Source: Lathyrus oleraceus (lineage: Eukaryota; Streptophyta; Magnoliopsida; Fabales; Fabaceae). Taken from it: a stretch of 64,000 bases of DNA. Under the pieces are notes generated by a model. The model did not search any database, was not told where the DNA came from, and saw only the letters and a list, made by a program, of their open reading frames with translations. The DNA is taken from positions 300,639,536 to 300,703,535 of the forward strand of contig NC_066581.1 in assembly GCF_024323335.1 (NCBI RefSeq), in the 5' to 3' direction. The position numbers and the translations under genes are program-made. Positions 37,597 to 49,100 of this stretch are shown here, piece by piece (positions within the stretch are counted from its first letter, which is position 1; every line of letters starts with the position of its first letter).

Positions 37597-40535
37597 TGGC
37601 GGTAAATTTTTTGAGATCAAGCCATTGATTAACTTAACTCACAAAGCAAGAGTCGTCACCGCACTTTTATGATTTTCAAAGGAAAGGAAAAAAGAACGAA
37701 CAAAACCCAAAGAAGTTTTAAAATAAAACTATTAAAAAGACATAAGGGTTCGGGGTTTGATTATGCAAAGGAAAGGTACTAGAACCCTAAACATTTATAG
37801 TACTCTATAGGAACCTCTTTTAAAATCTATACATTTTGGCTTTAAAATGGTGTTGTTTGCAAATGATTGGGGAGATGAGAAGATAAATGGTTCTTATGAT
37901 TTATGTATTTGCCAAGACTTTCTGAGCCCCGTGCCTACGTACCTACAAAGTGCAATGAAGGATCAAAACATCATAGGTCATGGTAAAAATAACAAATATG
38001 TTTGTTTCGATTCACTTTTAATGAAAAGACAGTTTGTCATTTTAAGGAGAATACTCAACTAGTCACCCACAAGTATGAGAACTTTGCATCACCACAGAGA
38101 AGGGCTCCAACTTGGATAAAGATCAACAAGTATTCCACTAGCTCTATTAGGTGGAAAAAGAATTATCATCAATACTATGGATATAGGAGAATTACATCTC
38201 AACTATTGAAATGACTTATATTTAAACTTTGAGAAAAGGTTTTAAAGAAAAAGTGCACAAAGGGCACAAAATAATTTGAATGAGTAATGTATATTTTTAA
38301 GTCTTTTGAAATTGGTTTGAATATGCTTAGGATGTATTAGCATTTATTAAGAAAAGATTTTGAAAATCACTTCAAAAAAGTCAAGCTTTATTGGGAAAGT
38401 GGTTCAAGGTTAAAAACAATAAGGTTTTTGAAAAGAAGAGAGAATATTTTGAAAATCAAAGAAGGGGAGGAGATGAAAAAACTATCCTAGAACATGAAGT
38501 AAAAGCTAGGGAGGAAAGATCTAACTAAGAGATAACAAGCTTTATGACATGAGTCAAGCAAGAATTCCTTCCTTTGGATTAAGCCTCAAGTAAGTCAAAT
38601 AAGCAAAGAATAATCCATGTATTAGATGAAACCAAAGTAACCAATCCAAGTCTTAAAAAGAAGCCCAAAGTCAAAGGTACCAGATGAATCCCAAGGTCTC
38701 AAATAACAAAATCCCAAAGCAAGGGTCAAGGTCCTAGTTCTAAGTTCATAAGTCCACAAAAATTACAATGATAGTAACCTCAAGCCCATGAATTAAGAGA
38801 ACCATTTTTATGAATTTTTTCTTTATTAATGTCTTTAAAAGAAAAAAGAAGTCAAAATGGACAAAGGAAGAAAAAGAGCATAAACATGAACAAAGGTCCA
38901 AGTGGACAAAGAGAAAATATGATATGAGATGCTAAAATAAAAAGCATAAAGTAAATAGAAAAAAATAAATAGCATAAGATAAATGACATTAAAGTAAAGT
39001 CAATGCAATGATATGTTAGTAAGTGGTGTTAGTAATCGAAAATGGAAAGATAACTTGTCATTTTTGGGAGAACACTCAGTTATTCACCCACAAGTAGGAA
39101 CATATGGACCTCTACATCACCATGAGAATGGCTTCAACTTGGATAAAATCAACAAGTATGCCACTAGCTCTCTTAGGTGGAAAGGAAACAATATTTTTCA
39201 CACAATACCATGTGGAGTAGGAGACTTACAATCTCACATATGAAAATGACTTACTTTCAAGACAAATTTAGCGCTATGTTAAGCAATCGTAATTGGACTT
39301 ATATAGAAGTCACAACTATCTGATGTTGGTCAATAATAATATTTGTGTTAATACATGTTAGAGAAATGATATGTAAATCATTCTCCTAAAGCTATGTCAC
39401 ACAAGAAAAAAGAGGATGGATCAAGCACAAAGGCTAAGAGAGTGGTCCATTACATCAATATATACTTCATGATACTTATGACAAACTTATGCAATAATCC
39501 AAAGTACCTTAGATGGTTCATGATCAATTAGGAGGTAGATTTGAAATGATGAAAGTTCATCAAGTACCAATGCACACATCATGAACAAGATGGACACAAA
39601 CCATCCAATTGATCAAGAGAAAAAAGGAAAGAGAAAGAGATGAAGAAGAAGGAGACAAGAGCAACCAAACCCAAATTGGATCAAAGGATTGATCAAGTCA
39701 TCATCGAAATCAATCATCCATTTTGGTGGATTAGGGTTTTCACCCCATCAACACCCAAGATCCATTGAGTTTGATGAGACCTATGATCAAAATAATCAAG
39801 ATCCAGGGCTAACAGAAGTCAACAAAGGTAAAACAAACATAAAATGCAAGAAGATAAAATAAAATGCATCAAAAATATTTTTAAAGTGAATTTTAAAAGG
39901 GAAATAAAAGAGAAAATCCATAAAGCACTTCAAAACACCAAATAAATGGCCAAGAAAGTTATGGAAGGTTAGAAATAAAATAAGAAACATAAAATAAAAT
40001 TTTCAGAATTTTTAAATGTCTAAAAGTATTTTTAAACCAATTAAAACAAAGAAATAAAATAAAATCTAAGAAAAATAGAAAATCAAGAAAATAAATTGTG
40101 AATAAATAAAATCAGATGAATAAATTATTTTGGTATTTTTTTGGATAAAAGATGAATTTTCTATGAAATTTTAAAAAAATACAAATAAATATAAAAAAAG
40201 AAAAAGAAATAAAATCAGAAAAAATAAGGGTCGTTGGATCCGACCTTATTAATTGATGTGGCTGATCCAACAATAATCAGGCTAGGACGCCTGGTGGAAA
40301 TTAACCAAAATAAAACACGGGATCACATTCAAAATGGACCAACCAAAATATTTCAAATGGCCAACGTTGATACAACCTCAGATGACCTGAAATAAATTTG
40401 GCCGTCTTCTCCGGTGATCCCTCATCGAAGTTTCATCGTTTGCCAAATTCAGAACACGGGTCTACCACCAATGTGATCGCCTCCTCGTCACGAATTCAAC
40501 CTCATACTCAAAATTCATTTATCTAAAATGAGCAT
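37597..40535 (-). mobile_element. Ogre 5' LTR, proximal part
   Basis: It runs from the primer-site side to the point where the young Tat element inserted. It contains an internal diverged repeat: 38020-38220 resembles 39050-39245 (GGAGAA(T/C)AC(T)CA, CTTGGATAAA, CACTAGCTCT). The remainder is A-rich and non-coding. Its LTR nature is shown by the match to 28028-28678. Confidence 0.75.
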
Positions 40536-42705
40536 TGTCATACCCCAAAATTTGCCCATTAATATTTCAAGACATTTTGCAAGGCATTCCGACTCATATA
40601 TAACACTGATCTTGAAGAAACAAAGGCCCAGCTCACGGATGGCCCAATCCAGAAAATGGCCCAAACTGGCCTGTTCGCTACGCGCTCGCCTAGCGAAGCT
40701 GACAGACAACAAAAATTTCGGGCTTCATTCTGAGCCCCAAAAAAAAAAAAAGAAAAAAAAAAAAAAAAAAAAAACGAGAAACGAAAAAAAAAAAAAAAAA
40801 AAAAAAAGAGAAATTTTTTTTAATTAATTAATTAATTAATTAATTAATTAATTAAATAATTAAAATAAATAAATAAATAAAATATAACAAATTATTTTGG
40901 ACTTGGGTCTCCCTCATTCCAAGCCCATTACCCACGAAATTAGTCTATAAATACTGAAGTTTCAGGGGGGGAGTTAGACTTGGAGTTTACACTGGGAGTT
41001 ACACTGGGAGATTCACTGGGAAAAAAAAAGAGGAGGAGAACAGAGAAGAACGAATAGAAGTTTTGGCATAGGAACCCTGCCTACCCGGAGAATTCAGAGT
41101 AAAGAAACCCTGAAGGCAGCCCATCTGCACCAAAGCCATCGCCGTCCAATTCCCGCTGCCTAACTTATTCCGATACTACAAGTGGTCAATCCCTTCAACC
41201 TTGAATTGGCAAACAGGTTTGCGTATCTCTATTGTTTATACTTTCAATTGGCCATATCTACATATATAATGCATCATGATTAAATGTTGATATATAATTT
41301 GCTTTCGTATGGGAATTTAAATATGCCTGAATACCCTGAATGTTTGATCATGTTATTCCTGTGATAAAATGCCATAAAATTCAAAGTTCCTAACGTGGGG
41401 CTGTTTTCAAATTCAAAATCCGTGGCCGCTCGCTAGCACCTCGCTAGGCGAGCCTGGGGCGAGTATTCGCCTGGCCTTCGCTAGGAGAGGCAGAGGCGAA
41501 CGAGACAGTAGCTGACTTTTCTATTCTGTTTTTTTTTTATGTTTTATCATAGCCATGCATTATTCATCCTATCCTATTTATTGTTGTGATATTTCTCCGG
41601 TGTAATCTTCGATTGCACCCTGATTTGGTGTTCTGACATGTTTCTTTTTTTGAGTTTCGTAAAGGTTCACATATCCCAGGAAAAGGTTATTGGCTAGGTA
41701 TTCCACTTTATTTGTGGGATACCCTTGTGGAGTTTCACCCTAAATTAATTTTTTAATGTATTAATTTCTAATGTATTAATTTTTTAATATATTATTTTTA
41801 ATAATTTTAATGTGGAGTTTCATCCTAATTATATAATTAATTGTAAAACTTTGCCTTTGAATAAGTGATCTTGGACCTCTCTTTGTTGCCTTACGATTAC
41901 GATATTACGGTCATGTCCCGCGAATGTGGGGATACCCTTAGCAAAGACCCTTCGGTTAAATCATCATAAAATAAATTATAGTCCCTCGGATGTTGCCTTC
42001 GAATATACAACTTTGTCCCTCGATGACCCTCCGATGTTGCCTACGGTTAAATGATGATAGTCCCTTCGAATGCTAAGGTATCCTCATAACTGTTGCCTTC
42101 AATGACCAATCGATGACCCTACGATGACCCTTTTACATCCAAAGGATAAAACTACTTATTTCTCAATAATAAGGACAGTTTTACCCTCATAAGGATAGGA
42201 AATGCCCGTAAAGACCTTGGGTCGGTATAACTCTTAATTGCTGGCTCACAACTTAAAACATTTTTTTTGCACCTCACACCTTTCAAAATGCCTTTAGAAA
42301 ATCACCACTTGGTATATATTCATACTAGAATCATTACCGAGTTATATTTTTCTAAACAATTTCCAAAACTAAACGAGATAACTACTTTGTATATATTCAT
42401 ACAAGAATCATTACAAAGTTAAATTCTCTTTCCAAAAACAATTTTCCAAACAATTCACAAACACTTTTTTTCAGACAAAAATAATATAAGTGATCGAGCA
42501 ATTAAGAGCCCATGGATAACCATGGATACAAAGGGTGCTAACACCTTCCCTTTGTATAATGTACCTCCCGAACCCAAAATCTAAATTAAGGTCTTTCCTG
42601 TTCTTTTCCACCTTTCCTTATTGGATAAAAGAAAAGTCGGTGGCGACTCTTGCTAACCGCGACATTGCGATAAAAAACACAAAAAGTCCAGTTCACCGTA
42701 TGACA
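40536..42705 (+). mobile_element. 5' LTR of the young Tat element
   Basis: It contains two poly-A blocks, an AATT repeat near 40820-40850, a TATA box and a region with repeated CGCTAG(G/C)CGAG words near 40680 and 41430-41500. The 3' part has short repeats of CCTTCG/CGATGACCC. Its mate is 52333-54496. Confidence 0.95.
40945..40953 (+). promoter_or_regulatory. TATA box in the 5' LTR
   Basis: CTATAAATA sits 409 bp into the LTR and is preserved in the 3' LTR at 52735-52743. It is the probable Pol II promoter of the element; the transcript start would lie about 30 bp downstream. Confidence 0.65.
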
Positions 42706-42709
42706 GAAC

Positions 42710-42727
42710 TGGCGACTCTGCTGGGGA
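42710..42727 (+). promoter_or_regulatory. Primer binding site of the young Tat element
   Basis: TGGCGACTCTGCTGGGGA begins 4 nt after the LTR end. It is shared with the older Ogre (37573-37588) and is of the tRNA-Arg type. Confidence 0.85.
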
Positions 42728-43639
42728 CCCTAAATATTTAAAAAGAGAGGTTACCTTAAAAACAAGATCACTTATTCAATTTGTCTGATTTATTTTTAAG
42801 GGATTGCTTGGGTATGTTATGCTTGAGTGAAAGATCCTACACCCGGATCTAGTGTACCTTAGGTAAGTAGCAAGAGATCATCGCGACTGTCCGGCGTATA
42901 CTGGAATGGTCAAAATGATGGCTACGGTTAATGTGGCACTTTGGATGTCCTGATGTTCCTCATGTTAGTTGAGGAAATATTTGGCATTCGCGTGGTGTCA
43001 TAAAAGCATTAACCAGACCTTTAGAACCCTAATTGACTCATCCTGGCCATTAGAAAGTAGTGAGATAACTGGCTTCGGTTCCGACTGGAGTTGGTTGAGA
43101 CTCGATACTACACTCTTTGAGATTGGACTTTAGGGAAGCTTCGGTCAACCACTTGGTGTTGCACTGAAGTGGACTTAAGGAAAGGTCAATGATTTGAGAT
43201 CCTTCTAGAACCCGGTTACTATTCTAAGACAGGTTGAACCAACCAAACTTCAGTGGGGAGGGTATTTACCTATGGAACTCACGCAAGCCTTAAAACCTAG
43301 GAATGATTGTTGTGTGACTTGCTTGTGCTTGTTATTTATCTAACAACATGACATCATAACAACATAACATCATAACATCATGGCATTGTACTAACCATTT
43401 CAAGGATTTAGGGATTTAACTCTGCTAAAAAAAAAAACAGAAAAAAACAAAAACAAAAGCAAAAACAAAAGAGAAAAGAAAAAAAAGCTCTTTTTGTTAG
43501 TTTATGCAAAGTTAAATCCCGAAAGTCCTTGAAAACATTTCATACATTGCATTGCATCGCATAACAGGTATTCTAAAGGATCAGTGTTCTCACGATTTTC
43601 CTATCAAACAGATTCCAGCAGATTCAAACAGATTGAACA
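42728..43639 (+). other. 5' untranslated leader of the young Tat element
   Basis: No open frame of note. An A-rich run lies at 43425-43485. It lacks the ORF1 expected of typical Ogres. Confidence 0.7.
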
Positions 43640-46099
43640 ATGGCTCTCGAACAAACTGTCAAAGATCTCCAGGCCCAGAATGCTCAATTCCAGGAAATGA
43701 TGCTGAGCTTATCTAAGGGGCAGGAAGAACTGAAAGCTCTTTTGATGGAGAAGAAGAAGGACCAGAAACCTGTGGGTTACATTAACCCGGGGAGAAGGCT
43801 TAAGGGACAGGTTACAGGAGTCAAGATTAGAATTCCGAAGGATTCAGAAGAAGAGACCGAGAATGATTCGGAAGATGAGAATCCTAATCTCGTCAATTCT
43901 GAGGACGACGATGAAGATTATGAACATGAACAGTACTCTCCGAAGGATGATAAGTACAAGTTGCTGGAAGAACGTATGCTAGCTATGGAGGGGCAGAAAG
44001 TGCCCGGTCTGGATTTCGAAAACTTGGGTCTGGTCTCTGATGTGGTCATTCCCCGCAAATTCAAGGTTCCCATTTTCACTAAGTATGATGGTGCCTCTTG
44101 TCCTCAGATGCATCTAAGGGCTTATGTGAGAAAGATTCAGCCGCACACTACTGATAAGAAACTGTGGATCCATTTCTTCCAAGAGAGTCTGTCTGGCACA
44201 CAGTTAGAGTGGTATTATCAGCTTGAGAGCTCTAACATCCGCACATGGACTGATTTAGCAACAGCTTTCTACAAGCACTACCAGTATAATTCTGAGTTAG
44301 CGCCTACTCGGCTACAGCTACAAAATATGACTATGGGCTCTAAAGAAAGTTTCAAAGAATATGCTCAAAAGTGGAGAGATTTGGCTGGCAGAGTCAAACC
44401 CCCTATGACTGATCGAGAGTTAGTGGACATGTTCATGGGTACACTGACTGGCCCATTCTACAGCCATCTACTGGGAAGTTCCTCGTCAGGTTTCACTGAA
44501 CTTATCTTGACAGGTGAACGGGTTGAAAGCGGCATTCGAAGTGGAAACATACAGGCAGCTACTTCTGCAAGCACCAAAAAGTCCTATCAGGGAAAGAATG
44601 AATCAAATGCTGTGTACAGTGAGAGGAAGCATAACAAGAAGAATCGTGACCATACTGTTGGGGCAGTTACAATTGCCGCACCGCCATCTCAGAACTTCCA
44701 ACACAGACAAGACAGGTCGAGAAGACAGTTTACCAAGATCAATATGACTTTAACCCAAGCACTGCAGAGTATGTTAAAGGCCAATTTGATTACCCTCAGA
44801 GGCCCTCCTGCAAATCCCAACACTACTTCTCCTCGTTATAATCCCAACGCCAGGTGTGCCTATCACTCCGATAGCCCCGGGCATGATACGAATGATTGCT
44901 GGTTGTTGAAGAACAAGATTCAGGATATGATCGACGCTGGAGAAATTGAATTTGATCCTCCGGCGACCCCCAATGTCATCACAGCACCTATGCCTAATCA
45001 TGACCAGAATGTTAATGTTGTGGACGATAATTCTCACGTTACTGACGTTGCTGATTTAGCATCTCCTCTCCTGATCGTTAAGAAGAATTTATTGCAAGCT
45101 GGTTTATTTCCAGGTTGTGCTGAAGATTGCGATCTCTGTGTACTCCGACCCAATGATTGTTTGAAGTTGAAGAACGGCATTCAACGGCTGATGGATGATC
45201 GTACAATTCTATTTGAAAGGGTTCCTAAGGTGGACAACTCTATTGAAGAGGTATCTGTGATTACTAGGTCCAAAGCTCCAGTGAAGATTACCGCTACTAG
45301 AGTGCCTGTGAAGATTACCGCTGAGCCCAAAGTGGCTCCCCTGATTATTACCGCACCTGGCCCCGTGCCATATTCCTCCAGCAAAGCTATTCCGTGGAGC
45401 TATGGAGGCGACGTTTACATCCATGGCATAAAGCAAGTTGGTAGTTCTGCTAATCCTAATGATATTGTGGGGACTAGTAAAGTTACTCGAAGTGGAAGGA
45501 TCTACTCCCCAGAAATCTCACCTCCCGCTCCCGAAATTCGAGGAAAAAGACCAGTCAATCCTCCTCAGTCAGAGACATCGGTCGAAGTTACTTCTGAAGA
45601 TGTTGCCAAACAGGAAATGGAAGAGATGCTGAAAATCATCCGTAAGAGCGATTTTGATGTAGTGGAACAATTGGGGCATACTCCGTCTAAAATCTCAATG
45701 TTGTCCTTGTTATTATCCTCTGAATCCCATGCCAATGCATTGATGAAATTCTTGAAGACCGCTCATGTGCCTCAAGAAACATCCGTCGATCAATTCGAAC
45801 ATTATGTTGCTAATTTGACTGTTGACAATGGCCTAGGCTTTTCCGATGCTGACCTGACGCCAGCAGGAAAGAATCACAATAAAGCTCTGCATATCTCCAT
45901 CGAGTGTGAGGGGATCACCCTGGCTCACGTGTTGATCGACAACGGCTCTTCCTTGAATGTGCTCCCGAAAGCTGTACTCGATAAATTTGACTACAAAGGC
46001 ATTGAACTGAAACCTAGTGATGTTGTGGTGCGTGCTTACGATGGTGCGAAGAGTGTTGTCTATGGTGAAGTGGTTCTCCCTATCAAGATAGGACCTTAA
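43640..46099 (+). CDS. Gag-protease part of the Tat polyprotein
   Basis: 819 codons from ATGGCTCTCGAACAAACTG. Residues about 1-60 are a coiled-coil-like N-terminus, then an acidic stretch (EEETENDSEDENPN). The capsid-type gag core is about residues 150-300 (WIHFFQESLSGTQLEWYYQL; FKEYAQKWRDLAGRVKPPM). The zinc-binding motif CAYHSDSPGHDTNDC is near residue 405. Protease is at the end, with LIDNGSSLNVLPK near 767. The frame ends at TAA in GP*VFNTTFHV, inside the protease domain, where relatives usually read Gln. The downstream polymerase is in the same frame, so a single CAA-to-TAA change explains the break. Programmed readthrough is possible but not suggested by context. Confidence 0.93.
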   Translation: MALEQTVKDLQAQNAQFQEMMLSLSKGQEELKALLMEKKKDQKPVGYINPGRRLKGQVTGVKIRIPKDSEEETENDSEDENPNLVNSEDDDEDYEHEQYSPKDDKYKLLEERMLAMEGQKVPGLDFENLGLVSDVVIPRKFKVPIFTKYDGASCPQMHLRAYVRKIQPHTTDKKLWIHFFQESLSGTQLEWYYQLESSNIRTWTDLATAFYKHYQYNSELAPTRLQLQNMTMGSKESFKEYAQKWRDLAGRVKPPMTDRELVDMFMGTLTGPFYSHLLGSSSSGFTELILTGERVESGIRSGNIQAATSASTKKSYQGKNESNAVYSERKHNKKNRDHTVGAVTIAAPPSQNFQHRQDRSRRQFTKINMTLTQALQSMLKANLITLRGPPANPNTTSPRYNPNARCAYHSDSPGHDTNDCWLLKNKIQDMIDAGEIEFDPPATPNVITAPMPNHDQNVNVVDDNSHVTDVADLASPLLIVKKNLLQAGLFPGCAEDCDLCVLRPNDCLKLKNGIQRLMDDRTILFERVPKVDNSIEEVSVITRSKAPVKITATRVPVKITAEPKVAPLIITAPGPVPYSSSKAIPWSYGGDVYIHGIKQVGSSANPNDIVGTSKVTRSGRIYSPEISPPAPEIRGKRPVNPPQSETSVEVTSEDVAKQEMEEMLKIIRKSDFDVVEQLGHTPSKISMLSLLLSSESHANALMKFLKTAHVPQETSVDQFEHYVANLTVDNGLGFSDADLTPAGKNHNKALHISIECEGITLAHVLIDNGSSLNVLPKAVLDKFDYKGIELKPSDVVVRAYDGAKSVVYGEVVLPIKIGP

Positions 46100-46120
46100 G
46101 TCTTCAACACTACCTTTCAC

Positions 46121-49100
46121 GTGATGGACATTCGTCCCGCCTACTCCTGCTTGTTGGGGCGCCCTTGGATCCATGGGGCAGGTGCGGTAGCTTCGTCGCT
46201 TCATCAAAAGCTGAAGTATCCAATAACAGGCATGGTTGTCACTGTATGTGGAGAAGAAGAGTATATTGTCAGTAGTGTGCAAGCCTTCAAATACGTCGAG
46301 ATGGATGGTGAATTCTTTGAGACTCCTTCTCAGTCATTTGAAGTGGTTCCTCCACCCAGTCCTGTCCTTAAGCCAACTCCCCTTGTGCCCAAGGTTGTTC
46401 GTGCTCCCCCTGTCATGATCTCTCTGAAAGATGCTCAAGCCGCGGTTGAAAATGGTGATCGTGCTGGTTGGGGTCAACTGATCAATGTACCGTACAAGTC
46501 TGATAAAGCTGGCCTGGGGTTTAACTCTGGAAAGATAGTCAAAAATCAGATTAATGCTATGGAAGATGCTGATAGTGATTGCGACTTGGATAGCTGGATT
46601 TTCCCAACAATTGGTGACGGACTCAACAATTGGAAGACTGAAGACATTATCCCGATTTCCTTTAGTCAGGAATCCCTATCCACTCTGGATCCTGATGATA
46701 ATAATTCTACTACTGTTCATTATGACTTTGAAAATCCGATCTACCGAGCCGAAGATGGAAGTGAGGAAGATTGTGAAGTACCTGAAGAACTTGCCAGAAT
46801 GTTACTACAAGAAGAAAGGACTATACAGCCGCATGAGGAGTCAGTTGAGACTGTAAATCTGGGTACCGAGGTGGACAAGAGAGAAGTCAAAATAGGAGCA
46901 GGCTTGGAAATCAGTGTCAAAAGAAGATTGATTCAAATGCTACATGACTATGTGGAGATTTTTGCTTGGTCTTACGAAGACATGCCAGGGCTGGATACCG
47001 ATATAGTAGTGCATCGTTTGCCGACGAAGGAAGATTGTCGTCCTGTTAAGCAAAAGGTTCGTCGCATGCGTCCTGAAATGTCCGAGAAAATCAAAGTCGA
47101 GGTGATGAAACAATTTGACGCTGGTTTTTTGGCTGTTACTTCTTATCCTCAATGGGTTGCTAATGTGGTACCAGTGCCAAAGAAGGATGGTAAGGTGCGA
47201 ATGTGTGTGGATTATAGAGATTTGAATAGAGCGAGTCCCAAGGATGATTTCCCACTGCCACACATTGATGTTCTGGTAGACAACACCGCTCAACACAAGG
47301 TATTCTCCTTCATGGATGGATTCTCGGGTTATAACCAGATCAAAATGGCACCTGAGGACATGGAGAAGACTACGTTTGTGACGCAATGGGGCACCTTCTG
47401 TTATAAAGTAATGCCGTTTGGTTTAAAGAACGCAGGAGCAACGTACCAGCGTGCTATGGTGGTTTTGTTCCATGACATGATCCATCATGAAATAGAAGTA
47501 TATGTGGACGATATGATAGCCAGGTCTCATACTGAAGAAGAACATCTCGATCATTTATACAAACTGTTTGAGAGGCTGAAGAAATACAAGTTGAGATTGA
47601 ACCCGAACAAATGCACCTTTGGAGTAAGATCTGGTAAACTCTTGGGCTTTATTGTCAGTGGTAAAGGTATTGAGGTCGACCCAGCCAAGGTGAGAGCTAT
47701 TCAAGAGATGCCAGTTCCCCGTACGGATAAAGAAGTCAGAGGTTTCTTGGGACGTTTGAATTACATTGCCCGATTTATTTCCCATTTGACCGCTACTTGC
47801 AAACCCATCTTCAAGTTACTGAGAAAAAATCAAGAGATGATATGGAATGATGAATGTCAAGAAGCTTTCGACAAAATCAAGAAGTACCTCCAAGAACCTC
47901 CAATTCTGGTGCCACCAGTTGAGGGAAGACCTCTAATCATGTATTTAACCGTTTTAGAAAACTCAATGGGGTGCGTGTTGGGACAACATGACGAGTCCGG
48001 TCGAAAAGAGTATGTCATATACTACCTTAGCAAAAAGTTTACCGACTGTGAAACAAGATACTCACTGCTCGAGAAAACTTGCTGTGCTTTGGCCTGGGCT
48101 GCTCGCCGACTAAGACAGTATATGTTGAATCACACCACTTTGTTGATTTCTAAGATGGATCCTATCAAATACATATTTGAGAAACCCGCCCTCTCCGGAA
48201 GAATAGCAAGATGGCAGATGATTTTAACAGAGTATGATATCCAGTATACCACCCAAAAAGCAATCAAAGGAAGCGTGCTAGCTGATCATTTGGCTCATCA
48301 GGCCGTGAATGATTATCAGTCTATGAATTTTGAGTTCCCAGATGAGGATGTCATGCTTGTTACTGATTATGAAGAACCTGGACCGAATGAAGGACCCGAA
48401 GTGGGATCCCGATGGACTATGGTTTTTGATGGATCGTCTAACGCATTGGGCAACGGTATTGGCGTCGTGATCATTTCCCCCAAGGGTGGCCATACGCCTT
48501 TCACCGCTAGACTATGTTTTGAGTGTACCAACAATATGGCTGAGTATGAAGCATGTATTTTGGGACTCAGAGCTGCTATAGACCTGAGAATCAAGTTTTT
48601 GAGGGTGTATGGAGACTCAGCCTTAGTAATCAGTCAGGTCAAAGGAGAATGGGACACTAAACATCCGAACCTCATCCCCTATCGAGAGCAGGTGTTGACA
48701 TTAATCCCGTACTTTGAAGAGATCACATTCGAACATATTCCCCGAGAGGAGAACCAGTTGGCAGACGCATTGGCTACCATGTCATCTATGTTCAGAGTCA
48801 GATGGGACAATGAAGCTCCCCGGATTACCATTGAACGACTAGACGAACCAGCATATTGTTATGAACTTAACGCTGATGAAGTAGAAGAGAAGCCTTGGTT
48901 CCACGAGATAAAAAGATATTTAGAAGCTCAGGAATACCCTGAAGGGACATCCATCAATGACAGGAAATTTCTGAGGAAGTTCTCCGCTAAATTCTTTTTG
49001 AGTAATGGAATATTGTACAAACGTAACCATGATTCGACTTTGCTTCGCTGTGTGGATAGAAAGGAATCAGAGAAGATTATGGAAGACATGCACGACGGTA

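Noticed and set aside
45833..46282. Antisense frames overlapping the Tat polyprotein, several over 60 codons
   Set aside because: They lie opposite a clearly coding frame with conserved motifs and have no motifs of their own.
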